Positions 28,529 to 36,687 of a stretch of 64,000 nt of DNA are shown here, one piece after another. Position 1 is the first letter of the stretch, and every line of letters begins with the position of its first letter. The stretch is taken from assembly GCF_000364225.2 (NCBI RefSeq), contig NZ_AQFT02000001.1, positions 6,126,501-6,190,500 on the forward strand, read 5' to 3'. Source of the DNA: Eubacterium plexicaudatum ASF492 (lineage in GTDB: Bacteria > Bacillota > Clostridia > Lachnospirales > Lachnospiraceae). Made by a program: the position numbers and the translations under genes. Below the pieces are notes generated by a model. That model saw nothing but the letters and a program-made list of their open reading frames with translations, was not told where the DNA came from and searched no databases.

Positions 28529-29053
28529 ATGAAAAAGATGGAAGAATATGTAAGAGCGATACCGGATTTTCCGGAACCGGGAATTATATTCCGTGACGTA
28601 ACGAGTGTCCTGCAAGACCCGGATGGGTTAAAGCTGGCGATTGATTCCATGATCCAATTACTGGATGGAGTGGAGTTTGACGTTATTGCAGGAACGGAGT
28701 CCAGAGGATTTATGTTTGGTGTTCCCATTGCGTATCAGCTTGGAAAAGCATTTGTTCCGGTGCGCAAAAAAGGAAAGCTGCCTTGTGAAACCATTTCTGC
28801 AAAATACGATCTGGAATACGGCTCAGCAGAAATCGAAATGCACAAAGATGCAATAAAGCCGGGACAAAAAGTCGTGCTGGTAGATGACCTGATTGCGACA
28901 GGCGGAACACTTGCCGCAAGCGTAGAATTAATCGAGCGGCTGGGCGGTACCGTTACAAAGGTTGTGCTGCTTATGGAGCTGGCCGGATTAAAAGGTCGGG
29001 ATAAATTGGCCGGATATGAAGTCGCATCTGTCATTACATATGAAGGCAATTAA
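28529..29053 (+). CDS. apt: Adenine phosphoribosyltransferase
   Basis: 174 aa purine salvage enzyme that makes AMP from adenine and PRPP. The PRPP-binding motif VVLVDDLIATGGT is near residues 115-127. GIIFRDVTSVL, GTESRGF and PVRKKGKLP are family marks. The frame is intact and the length standard. It follows the MIF-like gene closely behind AAAAGGAG. Confidence 0.96.
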   Translation: MKKMEEYVRAIPDFPEPGIIFRDVTSVLQDPDGLKLAIDSMIQLLDGVEFDVIAGTESRGFMFGVPIAYQLGKAFVPVRKKGKLPCETISAKYDLEYGSAEIEMHKDAIKPGQKVVLVDDLIATGGTLAASVELIERLGGTVTKVVLLMELAGLKGRDKLAGYEVASVITYEGN

Positions 29054-29113
29054 AAGACAAAAAGGTTAACCGCAGTTGTCAGACAGGCTGTTTTGGAAAG
29101 CAGGAGGGTTAAG

Positions 29114-29425
29114 ATGGTTATTGTAAATACGGATTACATTTCAGGAAAAGAACTGGAAATGCTGGGTATGGTAAAAGGAAGCACAATCCAGAGTAAAAAC
29201 ATTGGTCATGATATCGGACAGGGCTTTAAGACGCTTGTCGGAGGCGAACTGAAATCCTATACGGAAATGATGAACGAAGCAAGAGCGCTTGCTACCAGAC
29301 GTATGGTAGAAGAAGCGGAAAAGCTTGGCGCAGACGCGGTTGTAAACGTGCGTTTCGCATCGGCTTCCGTAATGGCCGGCGCTGCGGAGGTTATGGCATA
29401 CGGCACGGCTGTAAAATACAGATAA
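29114..29425 (+). CDS. YbjQ family protein
   Basis: 103 aa protein of the YbjQ/UPF0145 (heavy-metal-binding domain) family. Marks: the opening VNTDYISGKEL, KNIGHDIGQGFKTLVGGEL and EKLGADAVVNVRF. The start at 29114 is preferred to an in-frame ATG at 29093 because AGGAGGG sits directly before it. Its biochemical role is not established. It lies nine bases upstream of the glycosylase start, so the two are probably one transcript. Confidence 0.88.
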   Translation: MVIVNTDYISGKELEMLGMVKGSTIQSKNIGHDIGQGFKTLVGGELKSYTEMMNEARALATRRMVEEAEKLGADAVVNVRFASASVMAGAAEVMAYGTAVKYR

Positions 29426-29433
29426 AATAAAAT

Positions 29434-29931
29434 ATGGAACAATATCAGACAATCAAGCACACATTTGACCCGGTTTGGAATGGGCAGTCCGAAATTCTGA
29501 TCCTTGGAACATTTCCTTCCGTGAAGTCCAGAGAAAATCAGTTTTATTACGGACATCCGCAAAATCGGTTTTGGAAACTTCTGGCTGCAATCTATGAGGA
29601 ATGCATACCAGAAACAATTGAAGAAAAGACAGAACTTGTTTTAAAATATCACCTTGCCGTATGGGATGTAATAGATCGATGTGATATTATAGGCTCATCT
29701 GACAGCAGTATTCGAAATGTGGTTCCATGTGATCTGGCAGAACTGATGTTACAGAGCAACATTCATACGGTGCTTGCAAACGGTGCAAAAGCATATGAGC
29801 TATATCAGAAGCATCAGCTGCCCAAAACAGGCTTACAGGCGCAAAAGCTGCCGTCTACCAGTCCGGCAAATGCGGCATGGTCGTTCGAACGGCTTAAGGA
29901 GACGTGGGGCAGGGTGTTAAGAGAACAATAA
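29434..29931 (+). CDS. DNA-deoxyinosine glycosylase (UDG superfamily)
   Basis: 165 aa repair enzyme of the uracil-DNA-glycosylase superfamily, family 6 (hypoxanthine-DNA glycosylase). It has the superfamily opening ILILGTFPSVKSREN, the YYGHPQNRFWKLL stretch and the second loop PSTSPANAAWSFERL. Members excise deaminated purine (hypoxanthine) from DNA. The operon with ybjQ is tight. A clear terminator follows. Confidence 0.9.
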   Translation: MEQYQTIKHTFDPVWNGQSEILILGTFPSVKSRENQFYYGHPQNRFWKLLAAIYEECIPETIEEKTELVLKYHLAVWDVIDRCDIIGSSDSSIRNVVPCDLAELMLQSNIHTVLANGAKAYELYQKHQLPKTGLQAQKLPSTSPANAAWSFERLKETWGRVLREQ

Positions 29932-29964
29932 GTTAAGATAAAATACAATAAGAGTATGAAGCGG

Positions 29965-30000
29965 CAGCGGCAAATCCGGTGAAGATTTGTCGCTGTTTTT
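29965..30000 (+). terminator. Terminator after the glycosylase gene
   Basis: CAGCGGCAAATC pairs with GATTTGTCGCTG (one G-T pair), followed by TTTTT. Confidence 0.85.
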
Positions 30001-30046
30001 GTGTAAGGTCAAGTATTTGCGTGTATAAAGAAGGGAGGACGCAGCG

Positions 30047-30193
30047 GTGGCAAAGAATGTTGCGGTCTATGCCTATGCCTCTACTGGCCATGAGGAACAG
30101 CAGAGCAGCTATGAGGTACAGGTGGACGGTTATACGAACTATATCAACGGGTGTGAGAATTGGTAATTTGTTTCTGTATATGCTGATGATGGC
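30047..30193 (+). pseudogene. Remnant of a serine recombinase N-terminus
   Basis: A GTG behind GGGAGG opens a short frame reading VAKNVAVYAYASTGHEEQ, then SSYEVQVDGYTNYINGCENW and a TAA. After the stop the same frame continues FVSVYADDG. This matches the resolvase domain of large serine recombinases, in which the nucleophilic Ser sits in a YxRxST-type motif and ADDGISGT follows. Only about 50 codons remain. It marks a decayed integrase of an earlier mobile element at the edge of the accessory island. Confidence 0.65.
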
Positions 30194-30306
30194 GATACGG
30201 GTCGAAAAATAGGATTTCTTGTAGAAAAGTGATATAATTTGAAATGAGAAGTGGAATCAAATATCTTGTTTCAGCTTATATCACTTTTTAAGAATATAAT
30301 TGATGG
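30185..30306 (+). repeat. Inverted-repeat element, copy 1 (degenerate)
   Basis: Shares GATGATGGCGAT, GGTCGAAAAAT and TGTAGAAAAGTGATATAATT in order with the element at 33393-33602. Inside it AGTGATATAA (30228-30237) pairs with TTATATCACT (30276-30285). The outer arms seen in copy 2 are missing. It is in the same orientation as copy 2, on the other side of the AlbA_2/DUF262 genes. Confidence 0.6.
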
Positions 30307-30439
30307 CAGTAAAAACAGATATTGAGGTGTGCAAGACGTTATGGTAAGATAGATTTAGTTCATATGTTTAAGGTTACATGCTTATAAAGCAGATGATATT
30401 AATTGGATTAGGAAACAGGCGTTAAAGAGGTATTTATCT

Positions 30440-31834
30440 ATGATGGAACGATTGATCGCAGAATCAACAGATTGTGATTTCAAAGTTATGCTGGAAACAA
30501 AGAAACCCAAAAGCTGGCTGAAAAGCATAAGTGCTTTTGCCAATGGAATCGGCGGTATTTTGTTTTTTGGCGTTAGGGACAATAGAGAAGTGGCAGGCTT
30601 GACAGATATTCAGTCAGATGCAGAGAGCATCAGCCGGTTAATCAAAGAACGGATTACACCTTTGCCGCAGTTTGTGCTTACTCCAGTGAGGGAGCAGGGA
30701 AAGGAGCTACTGGCGCTGTCTGTTACTGCCGGACGGTCAACGCCATATTATTATAAGGCAGACGGCGTTATGGAAGCTTACATCCGTGTTGGAAATGAAA
30801 CGGTAGTGGCGCCGGATTATGTGGTCAATGAACTGATTTTAAAAGGAACAAACAGATCTTTTGATGCATTGATCTCTGGTGTTAACAAGGATGAGCACAG
30901 CTTTACTTTGCTGGAGGCGACCTATCGGGAGAGGACAGGGATTCCTTTTTCAATGGCAGATTATGTGTCTTTTGGTCTTGCCGACAGGGAAGGGAATCTT
31001 ACGAATGCCGGCAGGCTTCTGACAGATCAGCATATTGTATTTAATTCCAGAATATTTTGTACCCGCTGGAATGGCCTTGATAAGGGCTCTGTTTTTGATG
31101 ATGCGCTGGATGACAAAGAATATGAAGGGAATCTGATCTATCTGCTGCAAAGCGGGTGTGATTTTGTAAGGAATAATTCCAAAGTAAGATTTACAAAAGC
31201 TGCATGTTACCGTGTGGATAAGCCGGATTATGCGGAACGTGCCGTGACAGAGGCGATTGTCAATGCACTGATCCATAGAGACTATATCGTGCTGGGGAGT
31301 GAGATCCATATTGACATGTATGATGACAGGATGGAGATCCAGTCTCCAGGTGGAATGTATGAGGGCAGGCCAGTACAGGAATGTGATATTGAATCGATTG
31401 GTTCTGTGAGGCGAAATCCTGTAATCGCTGATCTTTTTCATCGTATGAAATATATGGAGCGGCGCGGCAGTGGCCTGAAAAAGATTATAAATGAAACAGA
31501 AAAGCTTCCCGGTTATATAAAAGAGCAGAAACCAGAATTTTATTCTACTCCGTCTGATTTTCGTGTTGTCCTTAAAAATGTGAATTATAACTTGCATACT
31601 TGCACTGTGCAAGATAGTGTGCAAGTTGTTCAGGACAAACGTATCATGGGACTGCTGGAATTTTGTTCTACAGAGAGGAGCAGGCGGGAAATGCAGGAAT
31701 TTATGGGAATTGCAAGCAGGGAATATTTTCGAAAGAAAATTCTAAGGCCGCTTTTAGATGCAGGACAGATAAAAATGACAATGCCTTCTAAGCCAAATAG
31801 CAAGAACCAGAGATATGTTAGAACTAAAGAATGA
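30440..31834 (+). CDS. AlbA_2 (Schlafen-like) domain regulator with RecG-type C-terminal domain
   Basis: 464 aa protein. The N-terminal AlbA_2/Schlafen AAA-4 domain (residues 10-125) shows the family pattern of ANGIGGILFFGVRDN and a YIRVGN strand. A HATPase-like domain (about 245-350), annotated in family databases as RecG C-terminal, carries VTEAIVNALIHRDY and RRGSGLKKI. The C-terminus (about 390-464) looks like a winged helix. Family members are found as regulators and in phage-defence islands; the function here is unknown. It is followed by the DUF262-like gene 69 bases on, likely co-transcribed, and the pair lies between two inverted-repeat elements. Confidence 0.8.
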   Translation: MMERLIAESTDCDFKVMLETKKPKSWLKSISAFANGIGGILFFGVRDNREVAGLTDIQSDAESISRLIKERITPLPQFVLTPVREQGKELLALSVTAGRSTPYYYKADGVMEAYIRVGNETVVAPDYVVNELILKGTNRSFDALISGVNKDEHSFTLLEATYRERTGIPFSMADYVSFGLADREGNLTNAGRLLTDQHIVFNSRIFCTRWNGLDKGSVFDDALDDKEYEGNLIYLLQSGCDFVRNNSKVRFTKAACYRVDKPDYAERAVTEAIVNALIHRDYIVLGSEIHIDMYDDRMEIQSPGGMYEGRPVQECDIESIGSVRRNPVIADLFHRMKYMERRGSGLKKIINETEKLPGYIKEQKPEFYSTPSDFRVVLKNVNYNLHTCTVQDSVQVVQDKRIMGLLEFCSTERSRREMQEFMGIASREYFRKKILRPLLDAGQIKMTMPSKPNSKNQRYVRTKE

Positions 31835-31903
31835 GAAATTCCCTGATTATTTTTGCCAGAGCAGCGATATGGACAATTTCAGATACGGCCAGGAGGATGT
31901 AAG

Positions 31904-33265
31904 ATGAGTTTTGATGCACATGAAGAAAAAATAAGGAAAATATTTTCAGGAGATGCACGGTTTATGATACCGAGAAATCAAAGAAAATATGTTTGGGAGG
32001 AAAATCTAAGCAAAGGCAATTTACTTGATAGGGCGTTAATGAGTAAAGAAGGTGATGGTAATAAGCAGGTGGTTAAATGCCTATACTTTTATTATAATTT
32101 TATGTCAGAGAATTGCAGTTCTCCTGCAGAACTGGTAATGATCAGAGATATTATTTTGGATATGAAAGTTATACATATTGCATCTGAAGATGAATTGGAT
32201 TGTTATGATATTTTTGAAATATTAAATGCAAGAGGGGTCGATCTTGAAGACAGTGAATTATTAAAAAATTTTATTTTTAAATATGCACAGCCTCAATATA
32301 CTATTGATCGTGCAAAAGAAGTATGGGCTAAGATTGAGAAGAATATGGAAGAATGCAATGGCAATATGGAACAGTTTTTAGCACATTATGTTACATATAG
32401 GTACTATAAACCAACAAAAGAGGAAGGGGTATTTCGCATTATTAAGGCAAATATAAATAAGAGTGAAGTAAATATTTTGTTAGACAATTTACTTGAAGCA
32501 AGTAAAAGGTATATTATATTCTATCATCCGGAGAAAGCGAACAATGAAACTATCAAGAGATGTTTAGATTTTTTTGCTTTAGTTAACCATCGACAATTTC
32601 GTCCGTTATTTATGTCGCTTATGGATGGTTATGATAATGGATGGTTCACTGATAAGCAGCTAAACAATGTTTGCTCGTATTTGAAAAATTTTTCGTTTGC
32701 TTATACACTTGTAATGAGAAATGCTTCAAACAATATTGATACAAAAATCCATGAATTATCTCAGGAAGTATATGCGAAGCATTCTGAAATGGTGCTTAAT
32801 AAAATAAAAATAGAGTTAAACAAATTTTATCCGGTATATACTGAATTCGAAGCAGCGTTTCTTAATATTGGCTTTTCAAATAAGAATAAAAAATATTCTA
32901 ATTCTCATAACAGAAAAAGGATGCGTTATATTTGGAGTGAGATAGAGAAATATGAACAAAAAACAAACGAACTGGTTTGCAATATTAAAGAATGTAATTT
33001 AGAACATATTATGAATGATTCTGAGAGCAATGCATGTGTTAGCAGAGTTGGAAATATTCTTCTTTTATCAGAGCATATTAATAGTAATATGGGGAATGAT
33101 TCTTTTGAAGAAAAGAAGAAAAAATTGGGAAACTCCAGATTGAGTACAGTTAAAAATTTCTTGAAATATTATGGCAATTTAGATGTGTGGAATGAAGAAA
33201 CAATAGAAAAAAGAACAAGAGCAGTAGCCAAATTTGCATATAATAAAGTTTGGAAGCTGGATTAG
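31904..33265 (+). CDS. DUF262/DUF1524 (GmrSD-like) protein with internal deletion
   Basis: 453 aa. The N-terminus matches the start of DUF262 (FMIPRNQRKYVWEE, residues 20-33), and the C-terminus matches DUF1524, an HNH-like nuclease (ECNLEHIMN near residue 365, then GNILLLSEHIN and a closing W-KRTRAVAKFAYNKVW). In GmrS/GmrD-type restriction proteins a DGQQR motif lies after the first block; here the sequence jumps from YVWEE to NLLDRALM and the motif is gone, so about 100-150 residues appear to be deleted in frame. Start at 31904 chosen for AGGAGG upstream. AT content is high compared with flanks. Probably an inactive defence protein. Confidence 0.7.
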   Translation: MSFDAHEEKIRKIFSGDARFMIPRNQRKYVWEENLSKGNLLDRALMSKEGDGNKQVVKCLYFYYNFMSENCSSPAELVMIRDIILDMKVIHIASEDELDCYDIFEILNARGVDLEDSELLKNFIFKYAQPQYTIDRAKEVWAKIEKNMEECNGNMEQFLAHYVTYRYYKPTKEEGVFRIIKANINKSEVNILLDNLLEASKRYIIFYHPEKANNETIKRCLDFFALVNHRQFRPLFMSLMDGYDNGWFTDKQLNNVCSYLKNFSFAYTLVMRNASNNIDTKIHELSQEVYAKHSEMVLNKIKIELNKFYPVYTEFEAAFLNIGFSNKNKKYSNSHNRKRMRYIWSEIEKYEQKTNELVCNIKECNLEHIMNDSESNACVSRVGNILLLSEHINSNMGNDSFEEKKKKLGNSRLSTVKNFLKYYGNLDVWNEETIEKRTRAVAKFAYNKVWKLD

Positions 33266-33392
33266 ATGTGTTTTATGCTTAGCAAAGAAAAAGATATATT
33301 GTGTTTACTCATTTTTTACTCAAGCAAAAAAGATGGGCTAGAAAATCCAGAGGAATAGACAAAATACGATTAATTTTGATAGAATTTATTCT

Positions 33393-33602
33393 TTATTTAC
33401 AAAATATTTTTAGTCCGTGCTTGACAGAATCTGACGATGGCATAATTGGTCGAAAAATGGAATATATTGTAGAAAAGTGATATAATTTGAAAACAATGGG
33501 AACTTAGAAAGGTGATGATCAAAGTATATCACTCCTTATTTTTCGACTAGCATCGCCATCATTAGATCCTGTCAAGCACGGACTAAATTATTTTGTAAAT
33601 AA
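33393..33602. repeat. Inverted-repeat (MITE-like) element, copy 2
   Basis: A 210-base imperfect palindrome. The left arm starts TTATTTACAAAATA at 33393 and runs through AGTCCGTGCTTGACAG, GATGGC and GTCGAAAAAT. The right arm (about 33522-33602) is its reverse complement with few mismatches over about 75 bases. There is no open frame inside. It occupies most of the 411-base gene-free stretch after the DUF262-like gene; the remainder is AT-rich with nothing recognised. Confidence 0.8.
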
Positions 33603-33676
33603 TATATGAAATCTATCGAAACACATCACTTTTTATCTGTTTATACTGCTCATCAAATAACTTTATAGTAGCATTT

Positions 33677-34027
33677 TTATTCTCTATTTTCTTCCAATTC
33701 CAGAATAGCTTTCAACTGTTTTTTTAGCCATGGATACTCATCATGAACAGTCAAATAAACATCTTCCATACGCAGTGTTTGATATCTATGTGCCGTTATA
33801 TCTCTCATTCCTGCAACTGCTCTCCATGGAAATGTCTTGTATTTATTCCTTAAATCATCCGTAATAACTTTAACAAGTTCTCCGACATTAATGCATGTCA
33901 TCCCCATTGCACGTTTCAACATCTCATTCGCCAAAAACTGTTCTAGCGAAGCTGTTCCCAAAAGCTCAATTCCAATATCTATTTCTTCCACTATCTTCTA
34001 TATGGTAATTTTATCCCTATGCTGCAT
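33677..34027 (-). pseudogene. hepT: HepT-like HEPN toxin with early amber codon
   Basis: HEPN-domain RNase toxin of the MntA/HepT system (DUF86). The catalytic motif R-x4-H-x-Y is present as RDITAHRY, including the Tyr that MntA modifies by adding AMP. The natural start is the ATG at 34027, overlapping the mntA stop, but codon 10 (33998-34000) is TAG. Reading through it gives MQHRDKITI, stop, KIVEEIDIGIELLG, matching the first helix of the family. Only a weak GTG restart at 33991 (105 codons) lies after the stop. The toxin is thus likely silenced or much reduced. This is not a homopolymer slip, so it is probably real. Confidence 0.75.
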
Positions 34028-34298
34028 ATAATACCACTTCCTTACGAATTTCTATCATATCACCCGGCATAACAGGTCCATGAATCACGTCTACTTTTAC
34101 TCCCAGCATATCCTCTAAATCAATCTGTACCATAGATAAGGTGATCAACGAAACAGGTTTGTTAAATTCCATGATCAAATCTATGTCACTATCATCATAA
34201 TTTGTTCCATCTGCTCTTGATCCAAACAACGTTACCTTTTTTATAGAATATTTAGAAATTATTTTTAATACCGCACTAGCAATTTCATCAATCAACAT
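34017..34298 (-). CDS. mntA: MntA-like nucleotidyltransferase antitoxin
   Basis: 93 aa minimal nucleotidyltransferase. The GSX10DXD active site is visible as GSRADGTNYDDSDID (near residues 26-40). Family members neutralise HepT by adding AMP units to its motif Tyr. The start at 34298 follows GGGAGG. The stop overlaps the hepT start, the standard coupled order of antitoxin then toxin. Confidence 0.85.
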   Translation of the reverse strand: MLIDEIASAVLKIISKYSIKKVTLFGSRADGTNYDDSDIDLIMEFNKPVSLITLSMVQIDLEDMLGVKVDVIHGPVMPGDMIEIRKEVVLYAA

Positions 34299-34337
34299 TT
34301 TCTTTCCGCCTCCCTTCCACATGTTCCAATTATCCAA

Positions 34338-34733
34338 CCTTCTGCGAAAAAATAAAAGATCAATCTACAAATCCCTGTTTTCAGTCAAATGATACTGGTT
34401 GCCAATGAATGTAAAATCACCTTCCATCTCTATCAAAAAGCCAATTTTATATTTTTCATACTTATTCTTCTCCAAAGGCAAATAAGTAAACAAATGTAAC
34501 AATAACTAACAAATAAATCCAAAATCCACTTTTCGAGATACATTATACTATATATGTATAACTCTTTCAATGAATTTTCCGATTACTTACAGATTAAACG
34601 CATGAATGAAAAAGACATACATTTTTTAAGTGTTTTTGCTATATTTTACCAATAAGTGATAGGAGTACTTTCTTCTTGAACTAATATATAATACACTGTT
34701 TCCAAACAGCATTTTTCGTATGTGGGGGACAGT
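34338..34733. other. Gene-free AT-rich stretch
   Basis: About 395 bases with many short poly-A and poly-T runs and no credible reading frame on either strand. It may contain the promoter of mntA/hepT, but no clear -35/-10 pair was found. Confidence 0.5.
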
Positions 34734-34877
34734 ATGGCAAAAAAAGATACCAAACTTGAAAACTTATCCAAAACAGTTCATATGCTCATAGAGGAGATCC
34801 GCCTCTCGGAAACAGAAGGACCGGACCGCATTTTCATGGATGCTTATTCACAGATAGCAGACAGTAGGCCAAAGTGA
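34734..34877 (+). CDS. Possible small protein (47 aa)
   Basis: A short frame begins MAKKDTKLENLSKTVHMLIE and ends SQIADSRPK, with TGTGGGGGAC just before its ATG. It is charged, probably helical, and has no membrane segment. It may be the N-terminal scrap of a longer protein, since homology cannot be judged and the frame closes abruptly. Confidence 0.35.
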   Translation: MAKKDTKLENLSKTVHMLIEEIRLSETEGPDRIFMDAYSQIADSRPK

Positions 34878-35231
34878 AGAATGCTTTCAGGGACATTCTG
34901 GGCATACCGCGAAGAAACACGCAAAAGATCCGGAAGATTTGTGTAACCTGAACAAATTTAATGTGGATGGTTTCTTTGCAAACCGGCTCAGCAACTCCTT
35001 TTTTATTCACTTCGCGGATCAAAATGTAACATACAGGCTTCCGGTTCCCCATTTACTTTCGGATTGCGGCGTGATGCCGGATTAAAATGGCCGGATTCTC
35101 ATATGCATGACAGGGGAGTCCGGCTCTGCCGGAAGCCTTTTTTTGAGGCAGGTTACAGTGGCATATGCGAATGGTACCGTATGAAGGAAAAAAGACAGAC
35201 GCAGGAAAGCAGATTCAAATTAAAACGATTC
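34878..35231. other. Gene-poor stretch before the SOS-type promoter
   Basis: About 350 bases with no supported gene. A short hairpin CCGGC-TCT-GCCGG (35120-35132) followed by AAGCC and a T7 tract at 35138-35144 may be a terminator or the trace of one. Confidence 0.4.
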
Positions 35232-35275
35232 TTGACAAGAACTTACGTTCGATGTATAATTGGAACATACATTCG
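35232..35275 (+). promoter_or_regulatory. Consensus promoter with two LexA-like boxes
   Basis: A perfect sigma-A promoter: TTGACA (35232-35237), 17-base spacer, TATAAT (35255-35260). A GAAC-N4-GTTC box (AGAACTTACGTTCG, 35238-35251) fills the spacer, and a second, weaker copy (GGAACATACATTCG, 35262-35275) sits at the start site. Firmicute LexA binds CGAAC-N4-GTTCG-like sites, so SOS repression is likely. Confidence 0.75.
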
Positions 35276-35302
35276 ATATTAAGACAGAAGGTGAGAATTA
35301 CA

Positions 35303-36597
35303 ATGATGGAACTGCAATTATCACAACCAATGCCGCTGTATAAAAAACTGGAAATTTTGACCGATGCTGCCAAATATGATGTTGCCTGCACATCAAGCGG
35401 AATTGACCGGAACGGAGATGGTACCGGGATTGGGAATACGAAACTGGCCGGTATTTGCCACAGTTTTTCGTCAGATGGCCGGTGTATCTCTCTGCTGAAA
35501 TATTGTTTACCAATGAATGCATTTTTGACTGCAAGTACTGCCTGAATCGTCGTTCCAATGATGTTCCGCGGGCGTCTTTTACGCCGGATGAGATTTGTGA
35601 GCTTACCATGCAGTTTTATCGCAGGAATTATATAGAAGGATTATTTTTAAGTTCAGGCATTTTATACAGTCCCAGTTATACGATGGAGCTGATACATCAG
35701 ACGGTTTACAAGCTTCGAACACAGCATCGCTTTCAGGGATATATTCATGTAAAAGCAATTCCTGGCGCAGAGCCGGAACTGGTCTATCAGACAGGGTTAT
35801 ATGCGGATCGTATGAGTGTCAATCTGGAATTGCCAACGGCAGAAGGACTTCGCGTGCTGGCGCCAAACAAAAACCGTAAAAATATACTGACGCCGATGCG
35901 GTTGATTCAAAATGCACGGGATGAAAATAAAAACGATCTGATGCTGTACCGGCATGCCCCGAAATTCGTGCCGGCAGGTCAGTCTACACAGATGATTATC
36001 GGAGCGACGCCGGAAAACGATTATCAGATTATGTCTGTAGCAGAGAACCTGTATCGGAAGTTTGATTTAAAGCGGGTATTTTATTCTGCGTTTGTACGTG
36101 TCAACGATGATGCCATGCTTCCGGCACTGCCAGGCGGACCGCCGCTTTTGCGGGAACACAGGTTGTATCAGGCCGATTTTCTGCTTCGTTATTATGGTTT
36201 TAGAGCAGCGGAGCTGTTGAGTGAACAGCGTCCACACTTTAATGTTCTGCTGGATCCAAAATGTGACTGGGCAATCCGCCATTTGGAACAGTTTCCGGTG
36301 GAAATCAACAAGGCAGATTATCAGACGTTGCTGCGGGTACCCGGAATTGGGGTGAAAAGTGCGGGCAGGATTATCGGAGCAAGAAAAAGCGCATCGCTCC
36401 ACTTTGATGATTTAAAAAAGATTGGCGTTGTGTTAAAGCGGGCATTGTATTTTATTACCTGCGGAGGCAGGATGATGTACCGCACGAAGCTGGAAGAAGA
36501 CTATATTGTGCGTAATCTTGTGGATCCGAAAGAAAATGTTCCGTTTTCAAGAGACGGGATGACTTATCGGCAGCTGTCTTTGTTTGATGTCAAATAA
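35303..36597 (+). CDS. Putative DNA modification/repair radical SAM protein (frameshifted)
   Basis: About 430 aa radical SAM enzyme of the TIGR03916-type family, which travels with a DUF4130 partner. The cluster-binding motif CxxxCxxC is CIFDCKYC. The N-terminus has LEILTDAAKYDVAC and the C-terminus a helix-hairpin-helix, LLRVPGIGVKSAGRIIGARK, for DNA contact. The frame breaks at an A3 run (35498-35500); one added A gives LLKILFTNECIFDCKYC. ATGs at 35303 and 35306 are both possible. The LexA-like boxes upstream support a DNA-damage role. Its reaction has not been established. Confidence 0.85.
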
Positions 36598-36599
36598 AC

Positions 36600-36687
36600 G
36601 ATGGAAGAAATAAATATATAAAAGAAATAACAGAAGAAATATATAGAAGAAATAATAGAAGAAATGAATAATAGAAGGAATAAATGA
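36600..36687 (+). repeat. Purine-rich tandem repeat between the repair genes
   Basis: Imperfect repeats of AGAAGAAATA-like units (GAAGAAAT recurs about every 18-20 bases) fill the 90 bases between the radical SAM and DUF4130 genes. It contains the AGAAGGAA ribosome site of the downstream gene, so repeat-number change could alter its translation (inference). Confidence 0.6.

Noticed and set aside
36605..36670. Possible CRISPR-like array in the repeat between the repair genes
   Set aside because: Repeats are short, purine-rich and contiguous, with no unique spacers and no cas genes in the window.
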